Assembly (NCBI GenBank): GCA_026129865.1 | Contig: JAHCHG010000002.1 | Coordinates: 1 to 64,000, forward strand | Origin: Pyrinomonadaceae bacterium | Lineage (GTDB): Bacteria; Acidobacteriota; Blastocatellia; Pyrinomonadales; Pyrinomonadaceae | Length of the DNA stretch: 64,000 bases | Direction of reading: 5' to 3' | Part shown: piece after piece, positions 25,658 to 35,043 of the stretch | Layout of the letters: each line of letters begins with the position of its first letter | Position numbering within the stretch: the stretch's first letter is position 1 | Program-made: the position numbers and the translations under genes | The notes under the pieces: generated by a model | The model's database searches: none | Told to the model about the DNA's origin: nothing | What the model saw: the letters and a program-made list of their open reading frames with translations, nothing else

Positions 25658-27145
25658 TTACGGCTGCATAAATCCAAGATTCGTCGTCGAAAAATTCGCG
25701 ATGTTCGGAAAGACCAACGGAAGATCATTCGCCGGCAGACCGTACCAGTTGGCTAAAGTAGCCGCATACTGTTCAACGGACGTCGTCGGAATCCAGCGCC
25801 CGCGGGCGTTGGTTCCGTTGTCAGCGTCATCCGGACCGTTCAAAGTCAAATTCGGATAAGGCGTTCCGCTGGCAGTGTTCATTCCGTACATATCTCCGCC
25901 CAAGACCGAACCGCCGATAACAAATGTGTGGTTTCCCCAGGCGTGGTCGCTTCCGACCGCGCCGCCCGAACCGGCAGGATTCATTGTGCGGTTGAAATCG
26001 GTCATCGTAAAGGTCGTAACATCGTTTGACACGCCCTGAACGACCATTTCATCATAGAATGCGCGCGCTGCCTGACTAAATTGAGAAAGAAGCGACGCTT
26101 GTGAAACGAGCTGGTTGTTATGCGTATCAAAACCGCCGATCTGGCAGTAAAAGATCTGTCGATTTACATTAAGGTCGTTTCGTTTCTTGATCAAACGCGC
26201 CACCTGCTGAAACTGACGACCGATCGTAGTTGTCGGAAAACTCACCGTAACTTCCTGAAACGTCGAAAGTGCAGCATTTGCCTGCATCGCCTGGTCGGTA
26301 ATATGACTGGCGGCGGCAATGTAATCGTTGCCGAGATCTTGCGTTCGTAATTGATTGAAAGCATTCAGACGTGCAACACTCGCTGCCGAACTGCTAAATC
26401 CTGTAGGGTTTAACACTTGATTAAGCGGGGTGCCGGCGTTCGCAATTGCAAGCGGAAGCGTCGTTTGTCCGGCGGTAAAAAGCTGCGCTCCGCTGATCGA
26501 TGTGATCATCGGAATCAACGCGCCGGGATTGTTCGACTGCGTCATGCGATCGGAAGATCGTCCGCCCCATCCGGTAAAGGACGACGCGTCGGATCTGCCG
26601 CCCTGAAACTGCGACACCTGATCTGAATGCGAAAACAACTGGAACGGTTTCGGAACCGAATTGTTCTGATATTGTGCACGCGTCATCGGTGCGACGAGCG
26701 TCCCAACATTTGAAACGATCGCCAACTTGTTCTGTGCCCAAAGCTCGTGAATTCCATTATTTCCGCCTGTAACCGGTCCGAGACTCGGATGAAGCCCATA
26801 GGATAGGTTACCGATTCGGGGAACAGCGATCGGAAGCAAAGTGTTTTGCGCAAGTGCGAGCCCCTGCGTACTCCGTGCAGCGCTGTAAACGGAATAATTG
26901 CTGATCGAAGCATCATTATGATTTGGAATTACCATATTGTTGCCGTCGTTTCCGCCCGAGAAGAACACACAGACAAGCGCCTTATAGTTACCGCCGGCTG
27001 AGCTTGAAGTTTCCTGCCGATCATCAACCTTCTGCGCCAACGCGCTCATCAAGCCGAAATGATCGACCTGAGTCGCGAGCGCCGCCATACCCAATGCACA
27101 TGTCGATTTCTTAATAAAGTCTCTTCTATTTTGTCCCATTTTCAT
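25658..27145 (-). CDS. DUF1501 protein (Tat-exported, sulfatase-like fold)
   Basis: A 495-residue protein with a twin-arginine signal (NRRDFIKKSTCALGMAALATQ). DUF1501 hallmarks are ALVCVFFSGGNDGNNMVIPN, YGLHPSLGPV, LAIVSNVGTLVAPMTRAQY, LFSHSDQVSQFQ, FYCQIGGFDTHNNQL, FTMTDFNRTMNPAGSGGAVGSDHAWGNHTFVIGG and an end like QYAATLANWYGL. These proteins are distant alkaline-phosphatase-superfamily members always found beside DUF1800 proteins; the role of the pair is not established. The ATG overlaps the DUF1800 stop by one base (TAATG). Confidence 0.92.
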   Translation of the reverse strand: MKMGQNRRDFIKKSTCALGMAALATQVDHFGLMSALAQKVDDRQETSSSAGGNYKALVCVFFSGGNDGNNMVIPNHNDASISNYSVYSAARSTQGLALAQNTLLPIAVPRIGNLSYGLHPSLGPVTGGNNGIHELWAQNKLAIVSNVGTLVAPMTRAQYQNNSVPKPFQLFSHSDQVSQFQGGRSDASSFTGWGGRSSDRMTQSNNPGALIPMITSISGAQLFTAGQTTLPLAIANAGTPLNQVLNPTGFSSSAASVARLNAFNQLRTQDLGNDYIAAASHITDQAMQANAALSTFQEVTVSFPTTTIGRQFQQVARLIKKRNDLNVNRQIFYCQIGGFDTHNNQLVSQASLLSQFSQAARAFYDEMVVQGVSNDVTTFTMTDFNRTMNPAGSGGAVGSDHAWGNHTFVIGGSVLGGDMYGMNTASGTPYPNLTLNGPDDADNGTNARGRWIPTTSVEQYAATLANWYGLPANDLPLVFPNIANFSTTNLGFMQP

Positions 27146-29355
27146 TACCTCTGCACCTGATATTGCGACGAAGTCACAATCAAATAGATCGCCTGTTGAG
27201 CGCGCGCCTGCGGAGTCGCCGCCGAAACTGCCGCGATCGACGTTAGGATCGTATTGCGCATCGACTGGCTCATCGTACCGTGAAGCATACGCGTGTTCAG
27301 AACATCCAAAAGCTGATTGCCGGTCGGGTCGCTCTGGACGAGCGCAGTCATTTCCGCAAGGTTGATCGAAGTTCCAGCCGGCGCGTCCGCACTCGTATTT
27401 AAGCGCGAGAACGTCATTGTATTGGCGACATTCGCCCGCGCGATGGCGGTTCCGGTCGTCATCAATCCAAATTCCGGTCCGTTAAGTCCCGTTCCGGGAA
27501 TTACATAATCGGGAGTGTAATAGTTGAACACCGTCGGAGAATAAAACGGATTTTGACCCATCGCGTTTGGAAGCGTCGATACTACGCCGTCGCTCTGCAT
27601 CGTTAGATTCGCCGATCCGACGTTAAAATGTCGAAGGAAATTCGTCGTAAAAAGAACGGGCTCACGAAGTTTCCCGTAGTGCGGGTCCGTCTTTACATCT
27701 CCGCGCGCTTCGGGATCAAGCAGGATAGCTTTAACAACGGCTTTAAGATCGCCGCGCACACCAAGCCCATTATTGTTGAAAACAGCCGCGATGCGTCCGA
27801 CATAAGCCGGCGTAGGATCGCTTGTTACGAGATGCTGTATTAAGTTTCGACTGACGAACGGACCAACATTCGGATGATAGAAAATGTTGTCCAGTGCGAG
27901 ATCGATCTCAGTGTTTCCGTTCAAATTCGCCGCAATAGTTGGATTAACGGCGTTCGGATAACTCAAAAGCGTTTTAGCTGTTACATCGTGATTTGCCTGA
28001 TTTAGCAGCAGCGGGTCTTTATAATTAACCGTTCCCGCAACCGCACTTGGGCAGAGCGGATTCGTTCCGGTATTGCAGAAAGACCAACCGGTAAAGACTT
28101 TTGTGAAATTATTTACGGTCGTTTGATTATAAGTCGGGATCGGATTGTTGTTTTGATCAAGTTGGAGCGTTCCATCCTGATTCATCATAAATAATCCGAC
28201 GGAAAACAGCTGGAGAATTTCGCGGGCAAAGTTTTCGTTCGGATTCGTCCGCGTACTCCGCGCCATATCGAGATAATTTCCCATTGCCGGATTTAACGTG
28301 ACATCCTTCATGAGATCTCTGTAATTGCCAAAAGCATGCCGCGAAAGTATTTGATGGTACGCAACTACGTGGCTTGCTTGCTGCGTGTCGACTCCGGAAA
28401 CAACCCAGAGCTGACCGAGCGCCCAGGCGACGCGGTGGCGCAGCTGCGCGTCTCCGTAAAATGCTTCTTTGAAAAACCAGCTTTGGACTAAATATTGCGA
28501 GTAATAATCTCTTAAGCAGATACGCCGTTCGGTACTTCCCGAAGCAAACATCCCGCAGCCGAGAGTCGCATTATTTGTATCGTTCGATCTTAGCGGAAGA
28601 TCGGGGTACGGATTTTCTACGCTTGGATAAGGCATATCGAATTGCTCGGCAAGCCAGACGCGCAAACCGATTCGGCGGAGCCTGTGATCTAAAGCCGCTG
28701 TCGGACCGAATGTAGCCTGCTCTAAAAAGCGTATCCGGTCGCCGGAGTACGTATATCCGACGTAGTTTGAAGTTGTCGACGAATCGTCACCCGGCTTATC
28801 GGCAAACATTTTCATCGGTGTCGGTTGTGCACCGGCAATCTCCTTAAGATTTCCGCCGCTGCGCCCGAGGGCGATCTTCACCGGGTTACTGACAAGTCCG
28901 CGCCACGTCAAACGTAAATATGCATCACCGATCTCGAGCGGACCTTGCCAAAAGCCGAGGTTGTCGCGAACTTCAAAAGTCAGAGCATAGATCCATTCCT
29001 GCCCTTTTAATTGTTCTAATTTCACGACCGGAAATCTGTATAAGCGCTGCTGCTGATCTTCAACAAGAATGCGAAAAGCATTAACACCTTCGTTTTCCAG
29101 CAGCGACAGGTTCGTTACAAAGATAGTTACGTACGAGCCTTCGCGAAACACTGTTTGCGTTAGTCCGGCGCGTTTTCCACTTTTTACGGAACTCGCCGCC
29201 GTTAATACGCGAAGCGAATCCGGCTCGCTGATCACGATAGGCGTCGGCGAATTAGGATTCGGATCATCCTGTGCGAAAGCGGGGATGAAAGTCAGCAGAC
29301 TTAGGATCACCGCTCCCAAAATATGGCTAAATAAGCGTGTTTTACGGCTTATCAT
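27145..29355 (-). CDS. DUF1800 secreted protein
   Basis: A 736-residue protein with a signal peptide ending PAFAQ. After about 190 residues of N-terminal beta-rich sequence comes the DUF1800 domain: RIRFLEQATFGPTAALDHRLRRIGLRVWLAEQFDMP, LRHRVAWALGQLWVVSG, YLDMARSTRTNPNENFAREILQLFSVGLFMMNQDG, NFTKVFTGWSF, LDNIFYHPNVGPFVSRNLIQHLVTSDPTPAYVGRIA, RGDLKAVVKAILLDPEAR and KLREPVLFTTNFLRHF. It is first in a two-gene operon with DUF1501. A role in surface polymer handling has been suggested for such pairs in other bacteria, but I cannot support a specific activity here. Confidence 0.92.
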   Translation of the reverse strand: MISRKTRLFSHILGAVILSLLTFIPAFAQDDPNPNSPTPIVISEPDSLRVLTAASSVKSGKRAGLTQTVFREGSYVTIFVTNLSLLENEGVNAFRILVEDQQQRLYRFPVVKLEQLKGQEWIYALTFEVRDNLGFWQGPLEIGDAYLRLTWRGLVSNPVKIALGRSGGNLKEIAGAQPTPMKMFADKPGDDSSTTSNYVGYTYSGDRIRFLEQATFGPTAALDHRLRRIGLRVWLAEQFDMPYPSVENPYPDLPLRSNDTNNATLGCGMFASGSTERRICLRDYYSQYLVQSWFFKEAFYGDAQLRHRVAWALGQLWVVSGVDTQQASHVVAYHQILSRHAFGNYRDLMKDVTLNPAMGNYLDMARSTRTNPNENFAREILQLFSVGLFMMNQDGTLQLDQNNNPIPTYNQTTVNNFTKVFTGWSFCNTGTNPLCPSAVAGTVNYKDPLLLNQANHDVTAKTLLSYPNAVNPTIAANLNGNTEIDLALDNIFYHPNVGPFVSRNLIQHLVTSDPTPAYVGRIAAVFNNNGLGVRGDLKAVVKAILLDPEARGDVKTDPHYGKLREPVLFTTNFLRHFNVGSANLTMQSDGVVSTLPNAMGQNPFYSPTVFNYYTPDYVIPGTGLNGPEFGLMTTGTAIARANVANTMTFSRLNTSADAPAGTSINLAEMTALVQSDPTGNQLLDVLNTRMLHGTMSQSMRNTILTSIAAVSAATPQARAQQAIYLIVTSSQYQVQR

Positions 29356-29563
29356 TTTCGTTCCTCCCGGTCGAGATACTTATCAGATAATCAATTTTTG
29401 CGAATTAAAAAGAAGACCAAACGTGTTTATACGCTGTTGTACGTTAGTGTAACTTTTCCATCTGAAATTTTACAAGCTATTTTTTTGTAATTTAACGAAA
29501 AAGAGATGACAATATCTCAATTGTGAAATTAGACGCAGCAAAACACTTGTTGGTCTGAAAATT

Positions 29564-30475
29564 ATGTCGACAAAGATTGATCGAATTTCCATTTCCATCT
29601 CACCGCCTGAACGATTCAGTTTCAAGCATACCGTCGGCAGTCACGGATGGAGCGATCTGCCGCCGTTTTCAACCGGCGAATCTCTTTCCGAACTCGAGTA
29701 TACGTTTCTGGATAAGTCAGGCTTGAAGGCAGTCCCGGCAAAGATAAGTATTGTAAATGGAGAGATAACCGTATCCATTTCTGAAAACATTGACGACAAG
29801 ATCTTTCTTGAAAAAATTAAGCGCGATACAGCCCATATTTTACGTCTCGATGAAGACCTTTCGGAATTCTACGAAATTGTCGACGTCGAAGGAAACCTGA
29901 AATGGATCTCCGAAAAGTATGCAGGTCGCCTGCTGCGTTCGCCTACAGTTTTTGAAGATCTGATTAAAACTATCTGCACAACGAACTGTTCGTGGAGTTT
30001 GACGAAGTCAATGGTATCAAACCTTGTTCGCGAACTTGGAGTTAGTTCAAATGACGGAGCCAAAGCATTTCCGACGGCAAGCGCGATGGCATCGCAACCC
30101 GAGAGTTTTTACCGTGAATCGATCCGGGCGGGATATCGCGCGCCGTACTTAGTTGAGATAGCCGAAGCCGTTGCATCTAAAAAGATCGATCCGGAAAGCT
30201 GGCTGTCGCCGGATCTTTCTACCGCTGAATTAAAAAATGAGTTGAAAAGCGTAAAAGGAATCGGCAATTATGCTGCTGAAAATATGTTGAAGCTGCTTGG
30301 CAGATACGACGGATTGGCACTCGACTCATGGCTTCGGGCACAGTTTTACAAAAAACATAATTTCGAAGAAACGTGCGATGACAAAACGATCCGTGATTTT
30401 TATGAAAATTTTGGCAGCTGGCGCGGATTGGCTATCTGGTGCGATATGACGCAGCGCTGGTTTGAGGAAAATTAA
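29564..30475 (+). CDS. AlkA-like HhH-GPD DNA glycosylase
   Basis: A 303-residue base-excision glycosylase of the 3-methyladenine/8-oxoguanine type. An N-terminal TBP-like domain (about 1-115) precedes the helical core with LLRSPTVFEDLIKTICTTNCSWSLTKSMVSNLV. The helix-hairpin-helix LKSVKGIGNYAAENMLKLLGRYDGLALDSW carries the catalytic Asp within LALDSW, and FYENFGSWRGLAIWCDMTQRWF follows. The usual catalytic Lys of Ogg1 is not at the expected place in the hairpin, so a monofunctional glycosylase is more likely. It is a single plus-strand gene with no obvious partners. Confidence 0.85.
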   Translation: MSTKIDRISISISPPERFSFKHTVGSHGWSDLPPFSTGESLSELEYTFLDKSGLKAVPAKISIVNGEITVSISENIDDKIFLEKIKRDTAHILRLDEDLSEFYEIVDVEGNLKWISEKYAGRLLRSPTVFEDLIKTICTTNCSWSLTKSMVSNLVRELGVSSNDGAKAFPTASAMASQPESFYRESIRAGYRAPYLVEIAEAVASKKIDPESWLSPDLSTAELKNELKSVKGIGNYAAENMLKLLGRYDGLALDSWLRAQFYKKHNFEETCDDKTIRDFYENFGSWRGLAIWCDMTQRWFEEN

Positions 30476-30690
30476 GTGAATTATTGTGGATATCCACAGT
30501 CACTTGTCGTGCAGGCACACGGTATCAGGGTTGTTTGCCGAGTGATCGAACGGCTCACCTAACGTTTTTTTCTTCCGATCGATCCGTAATAATTGCAGCA
30601 TGCTATTTAATGATTCTCGAAATCCTTAAATAACTCGATTCAAAACAGAAAGCGGATTGAAAAATTGTTTACGGTTTTGATTTGAAAATT

Positions 30691-30783
30691 TGAATGTCAA
30701 GGCTTGCTCCTTGCCGCCGTGCGAATCGCTTCCTAACCATTTGTCTCAGCATACCATCGGGAACGAATCGCACGGGACATTCA
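30691..30783. repeat. Branched inverted repeat (cruciform-like) in a 419-bp gene-free stretch
   Basis: TGAATGTC (30691-30698) pairs with GACATTCA (30776-30783), and CCGTGCGAATCGCTTCC (30717-30733) pairs with GGAACGAATCGCACGG (30760-30775) with one mismatch and one bulge. Between the two left arms sits a small hairpin of its own, CAAGG/CCTTG (30698-30713). The result is a three-way-junction fold with compensating order. No protein frame explains it. It could be a small RNA or a palindromic mobile-element remnant. The rest of 30476-30894 shows only the terminator at 30841-30876. Confidence 0.55.
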
Positions 30784-30840
30784 AAAGCTTTGAGGAATGA
30801 GAACAAACCTGATTAACCTCAATTTGCTATTTAATTAGGA

Positions 30841-30876
30841 AAACGCGGCAAAGCCACCAAAAGCTTTGCCGCGTTT
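30841..30876 (-). terminator. Terminator of the subtilase gene
   Basis: AAACGCGGCAAAGC (30841-30854) and GCTTTGCCGCGTTT (30863-30876) are perfect 14-bp inverted arms around an 8-base loop, 19 bp past the stop of the gene at 30895. On the minus strand the right arm ends in TTT. Confidence 0.8.
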
Positions 30877-30894
30877 CATTTTTGATCGCTGAAT

Positions 30895-33846
30895 TTATTG
30901 CGAGACACATCTAACAAGATTTACCATTCCGAAAGCGAGTTCCAATCGCGTCAAAGATCTCGTCGAATTAAACTTATCGCCGTCAAGAGAAATGAATCCG
31001 CGTTGAAGTGCGATCGCAGCATATCCGCGATACTGGAATGGAATACCGGAAACGTCCGAAATCCCGCCTGGCAACGATGCCGTTGATGCTGAATCTTCCA
31101 ATCCGGCAGCTTTCACGAGCGCTATGGCAGTTAAAAGCTTGGTTGCGTTATCGTTAGGTTTGAAATTAGAACCGCTGACTGCGTCAAAAAAGAGCCGGTC
31201 GGCGTGTGCGCTTTCGACGGCGGTTCGCGTTGCTGCATCGCGAACATCCGGAAAAACGGGATTTCCCGACAGATATTGAAGAACGCGTCCGCTTTTCAAA
31301 AGCGACTCCGCCAGTTCAGCCCGGGAAACTTTATGACCCGGCTTAAACTTCGATCCGTTCGTGTCAACAAGGAGCGAACGGACACTCTCTTTTACAATTG
31401 GAACCAATTCCGCCGGTACGGTATCGAGATCATTCAGACCGGAATATTCAGCACGCGTTGTTTCCAGACTTCCAAAAAATCGCTGGGCGGTTCCAATTCC
31501 GGCAGTGTGATTTACAACCGCGCTCAATGTCTGTGCTGCGGGACGTCTCAGCGTTACCGACTCCCGATTTCCGAGCAAGCCTGCAGCGTTCAGCCGATTC
31601 GAGGAACCGACCAGATTATTTTGCGAATCGAAGATCCGAAGGTTCAGATCATTTACGCTCATTCCCCATTGAATCTGGAAACCGGCTTGAATCGTGTCTT
31701 CACTTACCGGGAACGGCGTCATGACGCTCGCGCCGGGATTGACGATATCGCTTCCGGCTTGAGACGTTGTCGTTCGGAAAGTCACATTGTTGGCGTCCAA
31801 TGCGGCGCGATATAGACCAAATTTTCTGACCGGAAACGCAGACTCAAGCACAGCCGCATAAGAATTCAAAAGTCCCGCCCCGACTTCATGCCGGAAATAT
31901 GCAGGAAGAACGGTCGCCGTCCGCTGTAGAATCTCTTTGACTTCTGCCGGTGTTAAACTCGGATTAGTTTCCATCATCATCGCAATTGCACCGGCAACCT
32001 GCGGAGCGGAAAAGGATGTCCCGCTTGCGACGGTATAAAACGGCGTCTCGCCCGGAGTTAAGCGTTGAAGCGGTATCTCGTTTATTACTCCCAAGGTGCC
32101 CATTTGCGTGCCCAGGGCGCGGATTCCGACAACGTTCGAACCGGTCGCTACAACCGTCGGATTTTGATTCGGCTGTCCAAATCTTCCGCGCGAGGAGAAT
32201 GACGACAATTTTCCGTTATTGTCTGTCGAGCCGACCGAAACAACCCACGGTGCCGCAGCGTAAGGATTCAGCGTTCCGTTTCCGTCGCCGGAATTTCCTG
32301 CCGAGACAACAACATTTATCCCGTTACCTGTCAGCATTTTTGTCGCGACATTTACCGGATCGTTTTCGTCATATACCGAATTTGACGAGAAGCTGCAGTT
32401 GACGACTTTAACGTTGTATCCAGCGCCGCGATCTAAAATGTAGTCAAACCCGGAAAGAACGTGAAAAAGGTTCAAATCTCCGGCGCCGAGCCCAAGAATC
32501 TTCGCGCCGGGAGCTACGCCCGAGTATTTGCCGCCGGAAGAAACTCCGCTGCCCGCGACAATTCCCGAAACAAAAGTTCCGTGTCCGCTTGTCAGATCGG
32601 TATTCACGACATTTTCGACCGGCAGCGGTTCGACAAAACCGATCGGTGCGCTTTGAGCATCGGTCAAACGGACGTTTTGAACTACTTTTCCGGCAAGATC
32701 GTTGTGGAGCGAATTAACACCCGTATCTAGGACCGCTACCGTAACATTTCGACCTGAAACCGGAAATCCGCCGTTTTTCGATTGAAGATCTCTGTCGACG
32801 GGAACTTTCTGAATACCGGAATTTTTAAAGAATGGATCGGAATTTATTGTCAGCGTTCTGTTTCCATAGATCGAGCGCACTTTGGAAAGCGTTGAAACTT
32901 CCAGTATCTGCGCACGCGTTGCAGTTACCTGAATCATCGGAAGCACCTTAAATTTGGTTCCTCCCAGAATTCCAATGCTGCGAAGAGTTTCAAGATCGGC
33001 AGCGTCCGGCATACTGTAATAAACAATTACCGCGTTTACAGAACTGTCATCTGTGATCTGATTAAGAAGGAGCGCAAGTTCCGGATCGATCGACCGAATT
33101 CCGTTCGGGATCAAACTCGAACCGCTATCGTCTGCTCCAGTCTGTGTTATTCCGCGTGCGCCGGTGATCGAAATTCCATCGGCGCCGGTCAGCGTTACGC
33201 CGTCGGCACCTGTTAAGGTAACGCCCTGCGGCTGCGGCAAATAAAATAAAACACCATTTTCGCCGAATCCGACTATCGAATCTGCACCGGTAAGCGTTAC
33301 ACCGTCGGCGCCGGTAAGCGTTACGCCGTCCGCACCGGTCAATGTAACTCCGTCAGCGCCGGTTAATGTAACGCCGTCCGCTCCGGTCAAAGTTACTCCG
33401 TCCGCTCCGGTTAGAGTTACGCCGTCCGGACGGATGATCTTGATCGAATCCGCCGTATATGTTGTGCCGTCCGCTCCGGTCAAAGTAACTCCATCAGCGC
33501 CCGTCAGAGTCACCCCGTCCGCGCCCGTCAAGGTTACGCCGTCGGCACCGGTTAAAGTTACGCCGTCGCCGCCCGTGTATGTAACTCCATCGGCGCCGGT
33601 TAACGTAACGCCGTCCGCCCCGGTCAAAGTTACTCCGTCCGCACCGGTCAAGGTTACGCCGTTGGATTGAAACCCGAGAAAGCTATCCGCGCCCGTCAAA
33701 GTTACGCCGTCCATTCCGGTCAGCGTTACGCCGTCAGCGCCGGTTAATGTAACGCCGTTTGAACGCGAAAATAAAATTCCCGCCTGCACGGTATTGCATG
33801 CAAAAATGAAGAGCAAAATTGTACAGGTGATTTTTCTTGCGGTCAT
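30895..33846 (-). CDS. S8 subtilisin-like serine protease with N-terminal DGVTLTGA octapeptide array and C-terminal SLH-like repeats
   Basis: A 983-residue secreted protease. Signal peptide: residues 1-22 (ends NTVQA). Residues 30-237 are an array of the octapeptide DGVTLTGA: 18 exact GVTLTG cores and 4 variants (GVTYTG, GTTYTA, GISITG, GITQTG) in blocks split by short inserts that begin 'DS'. The inhibitor-like prodomain (about 250-335: SIDPELALLLNQI, VNAVIVYYSM) is followed by the peptidase with the triad Asp374 (VAVLDTGVN), His422 (GHGTFVSGI) and Ser611 (SGTSFSAPQVAG), and the oxyanion Asn517 (SAGNSG). The C-terminal 170 residues carry S-layer-homology-like units (FKPGHKVSRAELAESLL, FKPNDNATKLLTAIALVK, LTRLELAFGMVNLV). 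It probably sits on the cell surface. It is related to the protease at 40897, which lacks the octapeptide array. Confidence 0.92.
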   Translation of the reverse strand: MTARKITCTILLFIFACNTVQAGILFSRSNGVTLTGADGVTLTGMDGVTLTGADSFLGFQSNGVTLTGADGVTLTGADGVTLTGADGVTYTGGDGVTLTGADGVTLTGADGVTLTGADGVTLTGADGTTYTADSIKIIRPDGVTLTGADGVTLTGADGVTLTGADGVTLTGADGVTLTGADGVTLTGADSIVGFGENGVLFYLPQPQGVTLTGADGVTLTGADGISITGARGITQTGADDSGSSLIPNGIRSIDPELALLLNQITDDSSVNAVIVYYSMPDAADLETLRSIGILGGTKFKVLPMIQVTATRAQILEVSTLSKVRSIYGNRTLTINSDPFFKNSGIQKVPVDRDLQSKNGGFPVSGRNVTVAVLDTGVNSLHNDLAGKVVQNVRLTDAQSAPIGFVEPLPVENVVNTDLTSGHGTFVSGIVAGSGVSSGGKYSGVAPGAKILGLGAGDLNLFHVLSGFDYILDRGAGYNVKVVNCSFSSNSVYDENDPVNVATKMLTGNGINVVVSAGNSGDGNGTLNPYAAAPWVVSVGSTDNNGKLSSFSSRGRFGQPNQNPTVVATGSNVVGIRALGTQMGTLGVINEIPLQRLTPGETPFYTVASGTSFSAPQVAGAIAMMMETNPSLTPAEVKEILQRTATVLPAYFRHEVGAGLLNSYAAVLESAFPVRKFGLYRAALDANNVTFRTTTSQAGSDIVNPGASVMTPFPVSEDTIQAGFQIQWGMSVNDLNLRIFDSQNNLVGSSNRLNAAGLLGNRESVTLRRPAAQTLSAVVNHTAGIGTAQRFFGSLETTRAEYSGLNDLDTVPAELVPIVKESVRSLLVDTNGSKFKPGHKVSRAELAESLLKSGRVLQYLSGNPVFPDVRDAATRTAVESAHADRLFFDAVSGSNFKPNDNATKLLTAIALVKAAGLEDSASTASLPGGISDVSGIPFQYRGYAAIALQRGFISLDGDKFNSTRSLTRLELAFGMVNLVRCVSQ
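33136..33760 (-). repeat. 24-bp coding tandem repeat (octapeptide DGVTLTGA)
   Basis: Within the subtilase gene about 22 units of 24 bp encode GVTLTGAD-type octapeptides. The DNA units differ at many third positions (for example GCC, GCG or GCA for Ala and ACC, ACG or ACT for Thr) while the amino acids stay almost invariant. This indicates selection on the protein rather than very recent slippage. Confidence 0.9.
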
Positions 33847-34008
33847 ATAGGGTTTGCCTACTAGTTATTTAATGTGAACAAGAACGGTTTGTACCGAATT
33901 CAGACAGGCGTACGAATTCTATACTTTATTATGGTAGGATTTCCGTAATGTTGTACCATAAGCTGTGCCCATTTATCAATTCCCCTATTCATTAAGCAGA
34001 TTTCGTGC

Positions 34009-34800
34009 CTAGTTCGAATTAGGTTTGCCTAATCGAATCCGGAAATTCGCGCCTTTGTCGATCTTCAAGTTTTTATCCGTTGACATTAAAGTCGCCGAGC
34101 CGTCAGCCGATTGATCGATCGTTAATCCGTTGATCGAATTTCCTATCGCTCCTCCAGCAGTTTCGACTGTGCCGTTCGCCAACCCGCCAACTGTCGTCGC
34201 CGCGGCATTTAGCGTTGCTCCAACTGCCTGCGCTGCTCCGCCGACGAGTCCGCCGCCGAGTAATCCGCCTCCATTTGAAACACTGCCGCTGGTTGAATTC
34301 GATCCGGACGAATTCGTGCCGAAAAGATCGCCGGCTTCAACGCCGTTCGACGCATTTGTTATCGAAACGATCGACGCGGTTATCGGTGTCGAAAGATTTT
34401 TTCCTTCTAACGAATTTATTACAACTCCCAATTTCGATGCACCGTTTCCTTTGGATTTCTGCTGAACCTCGGAAATTTGACCTATCAGTTTTGTACCCTT
34501 CGGAATTATTACCTCGCCGTCGTGTTTGATCGTCTCGGTAGTTTTCAAAACCACCTCGTCGCCGACCTTTGACCGCCGAACATCGAGCACACTTTGAAGT
34601 TCCGCCTGCACGACCGTTCCTGCTTTTAATAAGTTGTCATTTTCATCCGCCGTCTGACGGGACCTTGTTTTTGGAACGTCGCCCGGTTTTTCGGTTTCAA
34701 CCGAATTCGGATCGGTCTTGCGATCCGAAACACTTGATTGAGCAAACGAGACGCTTGCTCCCAACACGATAAAAGCCGCTGTAAAAATTAATTTCTTCAT
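34009..34800 (-). CDS. Secreted hypothetical protein with small beta domain and Gly-rich segment
   Basis: A 263-residue protein with a signal peptide (MKKLIFTAAFIVLGASVSFAQ). Residues about 58-145 form a beta-rich unit: LKAGTVVQAELQSVLDVRRSKVGDEVVLKTTETIKHDGEVIIPKGTKLIGQI is similar to the 'VirB10/TrbI-like' or SAF-like extracellular beta domains in acidobacterial secreted proteins. A Ser/Asn/Gly-rich linker and an Ala/Gly helix with small residues (VGGAAQAVGATLNAAATTVGGLANG) follow. Upstream, on its own strand, is a CTCAAG direct-repeat operator with a TATGAT hexamer, so it is a predicted member of the SARP-like regulon. Function unknown. Confidence 0.65.
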   Translation of the reverse strand: MKKLIFTAAFIVLGASVSFAQSSVSDRKTDPNSVETEKPGDVPKTRSRQTADENDNLLKAGTVVQAELQSVLDVRRSKVGDEVVLKTTETIKHDGEVIIPKGTKLIGQISEVQQKSKGNGASKLGVVINSLEGKNLSTPITASIVSITNASNGVEAGDLFGTNSSGSNSTSGSVSNGGGLLGGGLVGGAAQAVGATLNAAATTVGGLANGTVETAGGAIGNSINGLTIDQSADGSATLMSTDKNLKIDKGANFRIRLGKPNSN

Positions 34801-34874
34801 TGAACTGCCTCCAAAAATTTTGTACTTCCTGTATCAAGTTTTGGGGAAAGACCGTTATTAATTAAGCTGCGGCG

Positions 34875-34907
34875 ATCATATTAAGAGCCACTTGAGAAAT
34901 TCTTGAG
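34875..34907 (-). promoter_or_regulatory. SARP-like operator-promoter for the 34009-34800 gene
   Basis: On the minus strand CTCAAG occurs at 34907-34902 and again at 34896-34891, an exact 11-bp period. A -10-like hexamer TATGAT lies at 34880-34875, starting 16 bp after the start of the second repeat. The ATG is 80 bp beyond. No separate -35 box is needed because the repeats cover that position, as at SARP-activated promoters. Confidence 0.65.
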
Positions 34908-34950
34908 AAATTGAAAAATTGCCGTCAATTTTGACAAAAACTTTTCATGG

Positions 34951-34983
34951 CTCAAGTTTTCCTCAAGTTTCCTCCGCTAGAAT
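34951..34983 (+). promoter_or_regulatory. SARP-like operator-promoter for the short STAND ATPase gene
   Basis: CTCAAG at 34951-34956 and 34962-34967 (11-bp period), with TAGAAT at 34978-34983 starting 16 bp after the second repeat. It is divergent from the site at 34875-34907; 43 bp separate the two repeat pairs. Confidence 0.65.
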
Positions 34984-35043
34984 TGCTCTCGTATGTTGTT
35001 CACATCTTCATTTCACGAAACTAACGAAAGTAACGGAGAAACA

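Noticed and set aside
33434-33670. Plus-strand frame with repeating APVKVTPS.
   Set aside because: It is the reverse complement of the DGVTLTGA coding repeat and has no ribosome-binding site or signal.
33136-33760. Direct repeats considered as a CRISPR array.
   Set aside because: Units are contiguous, 24 bp, in frame and without unique spacers; they encode protein.
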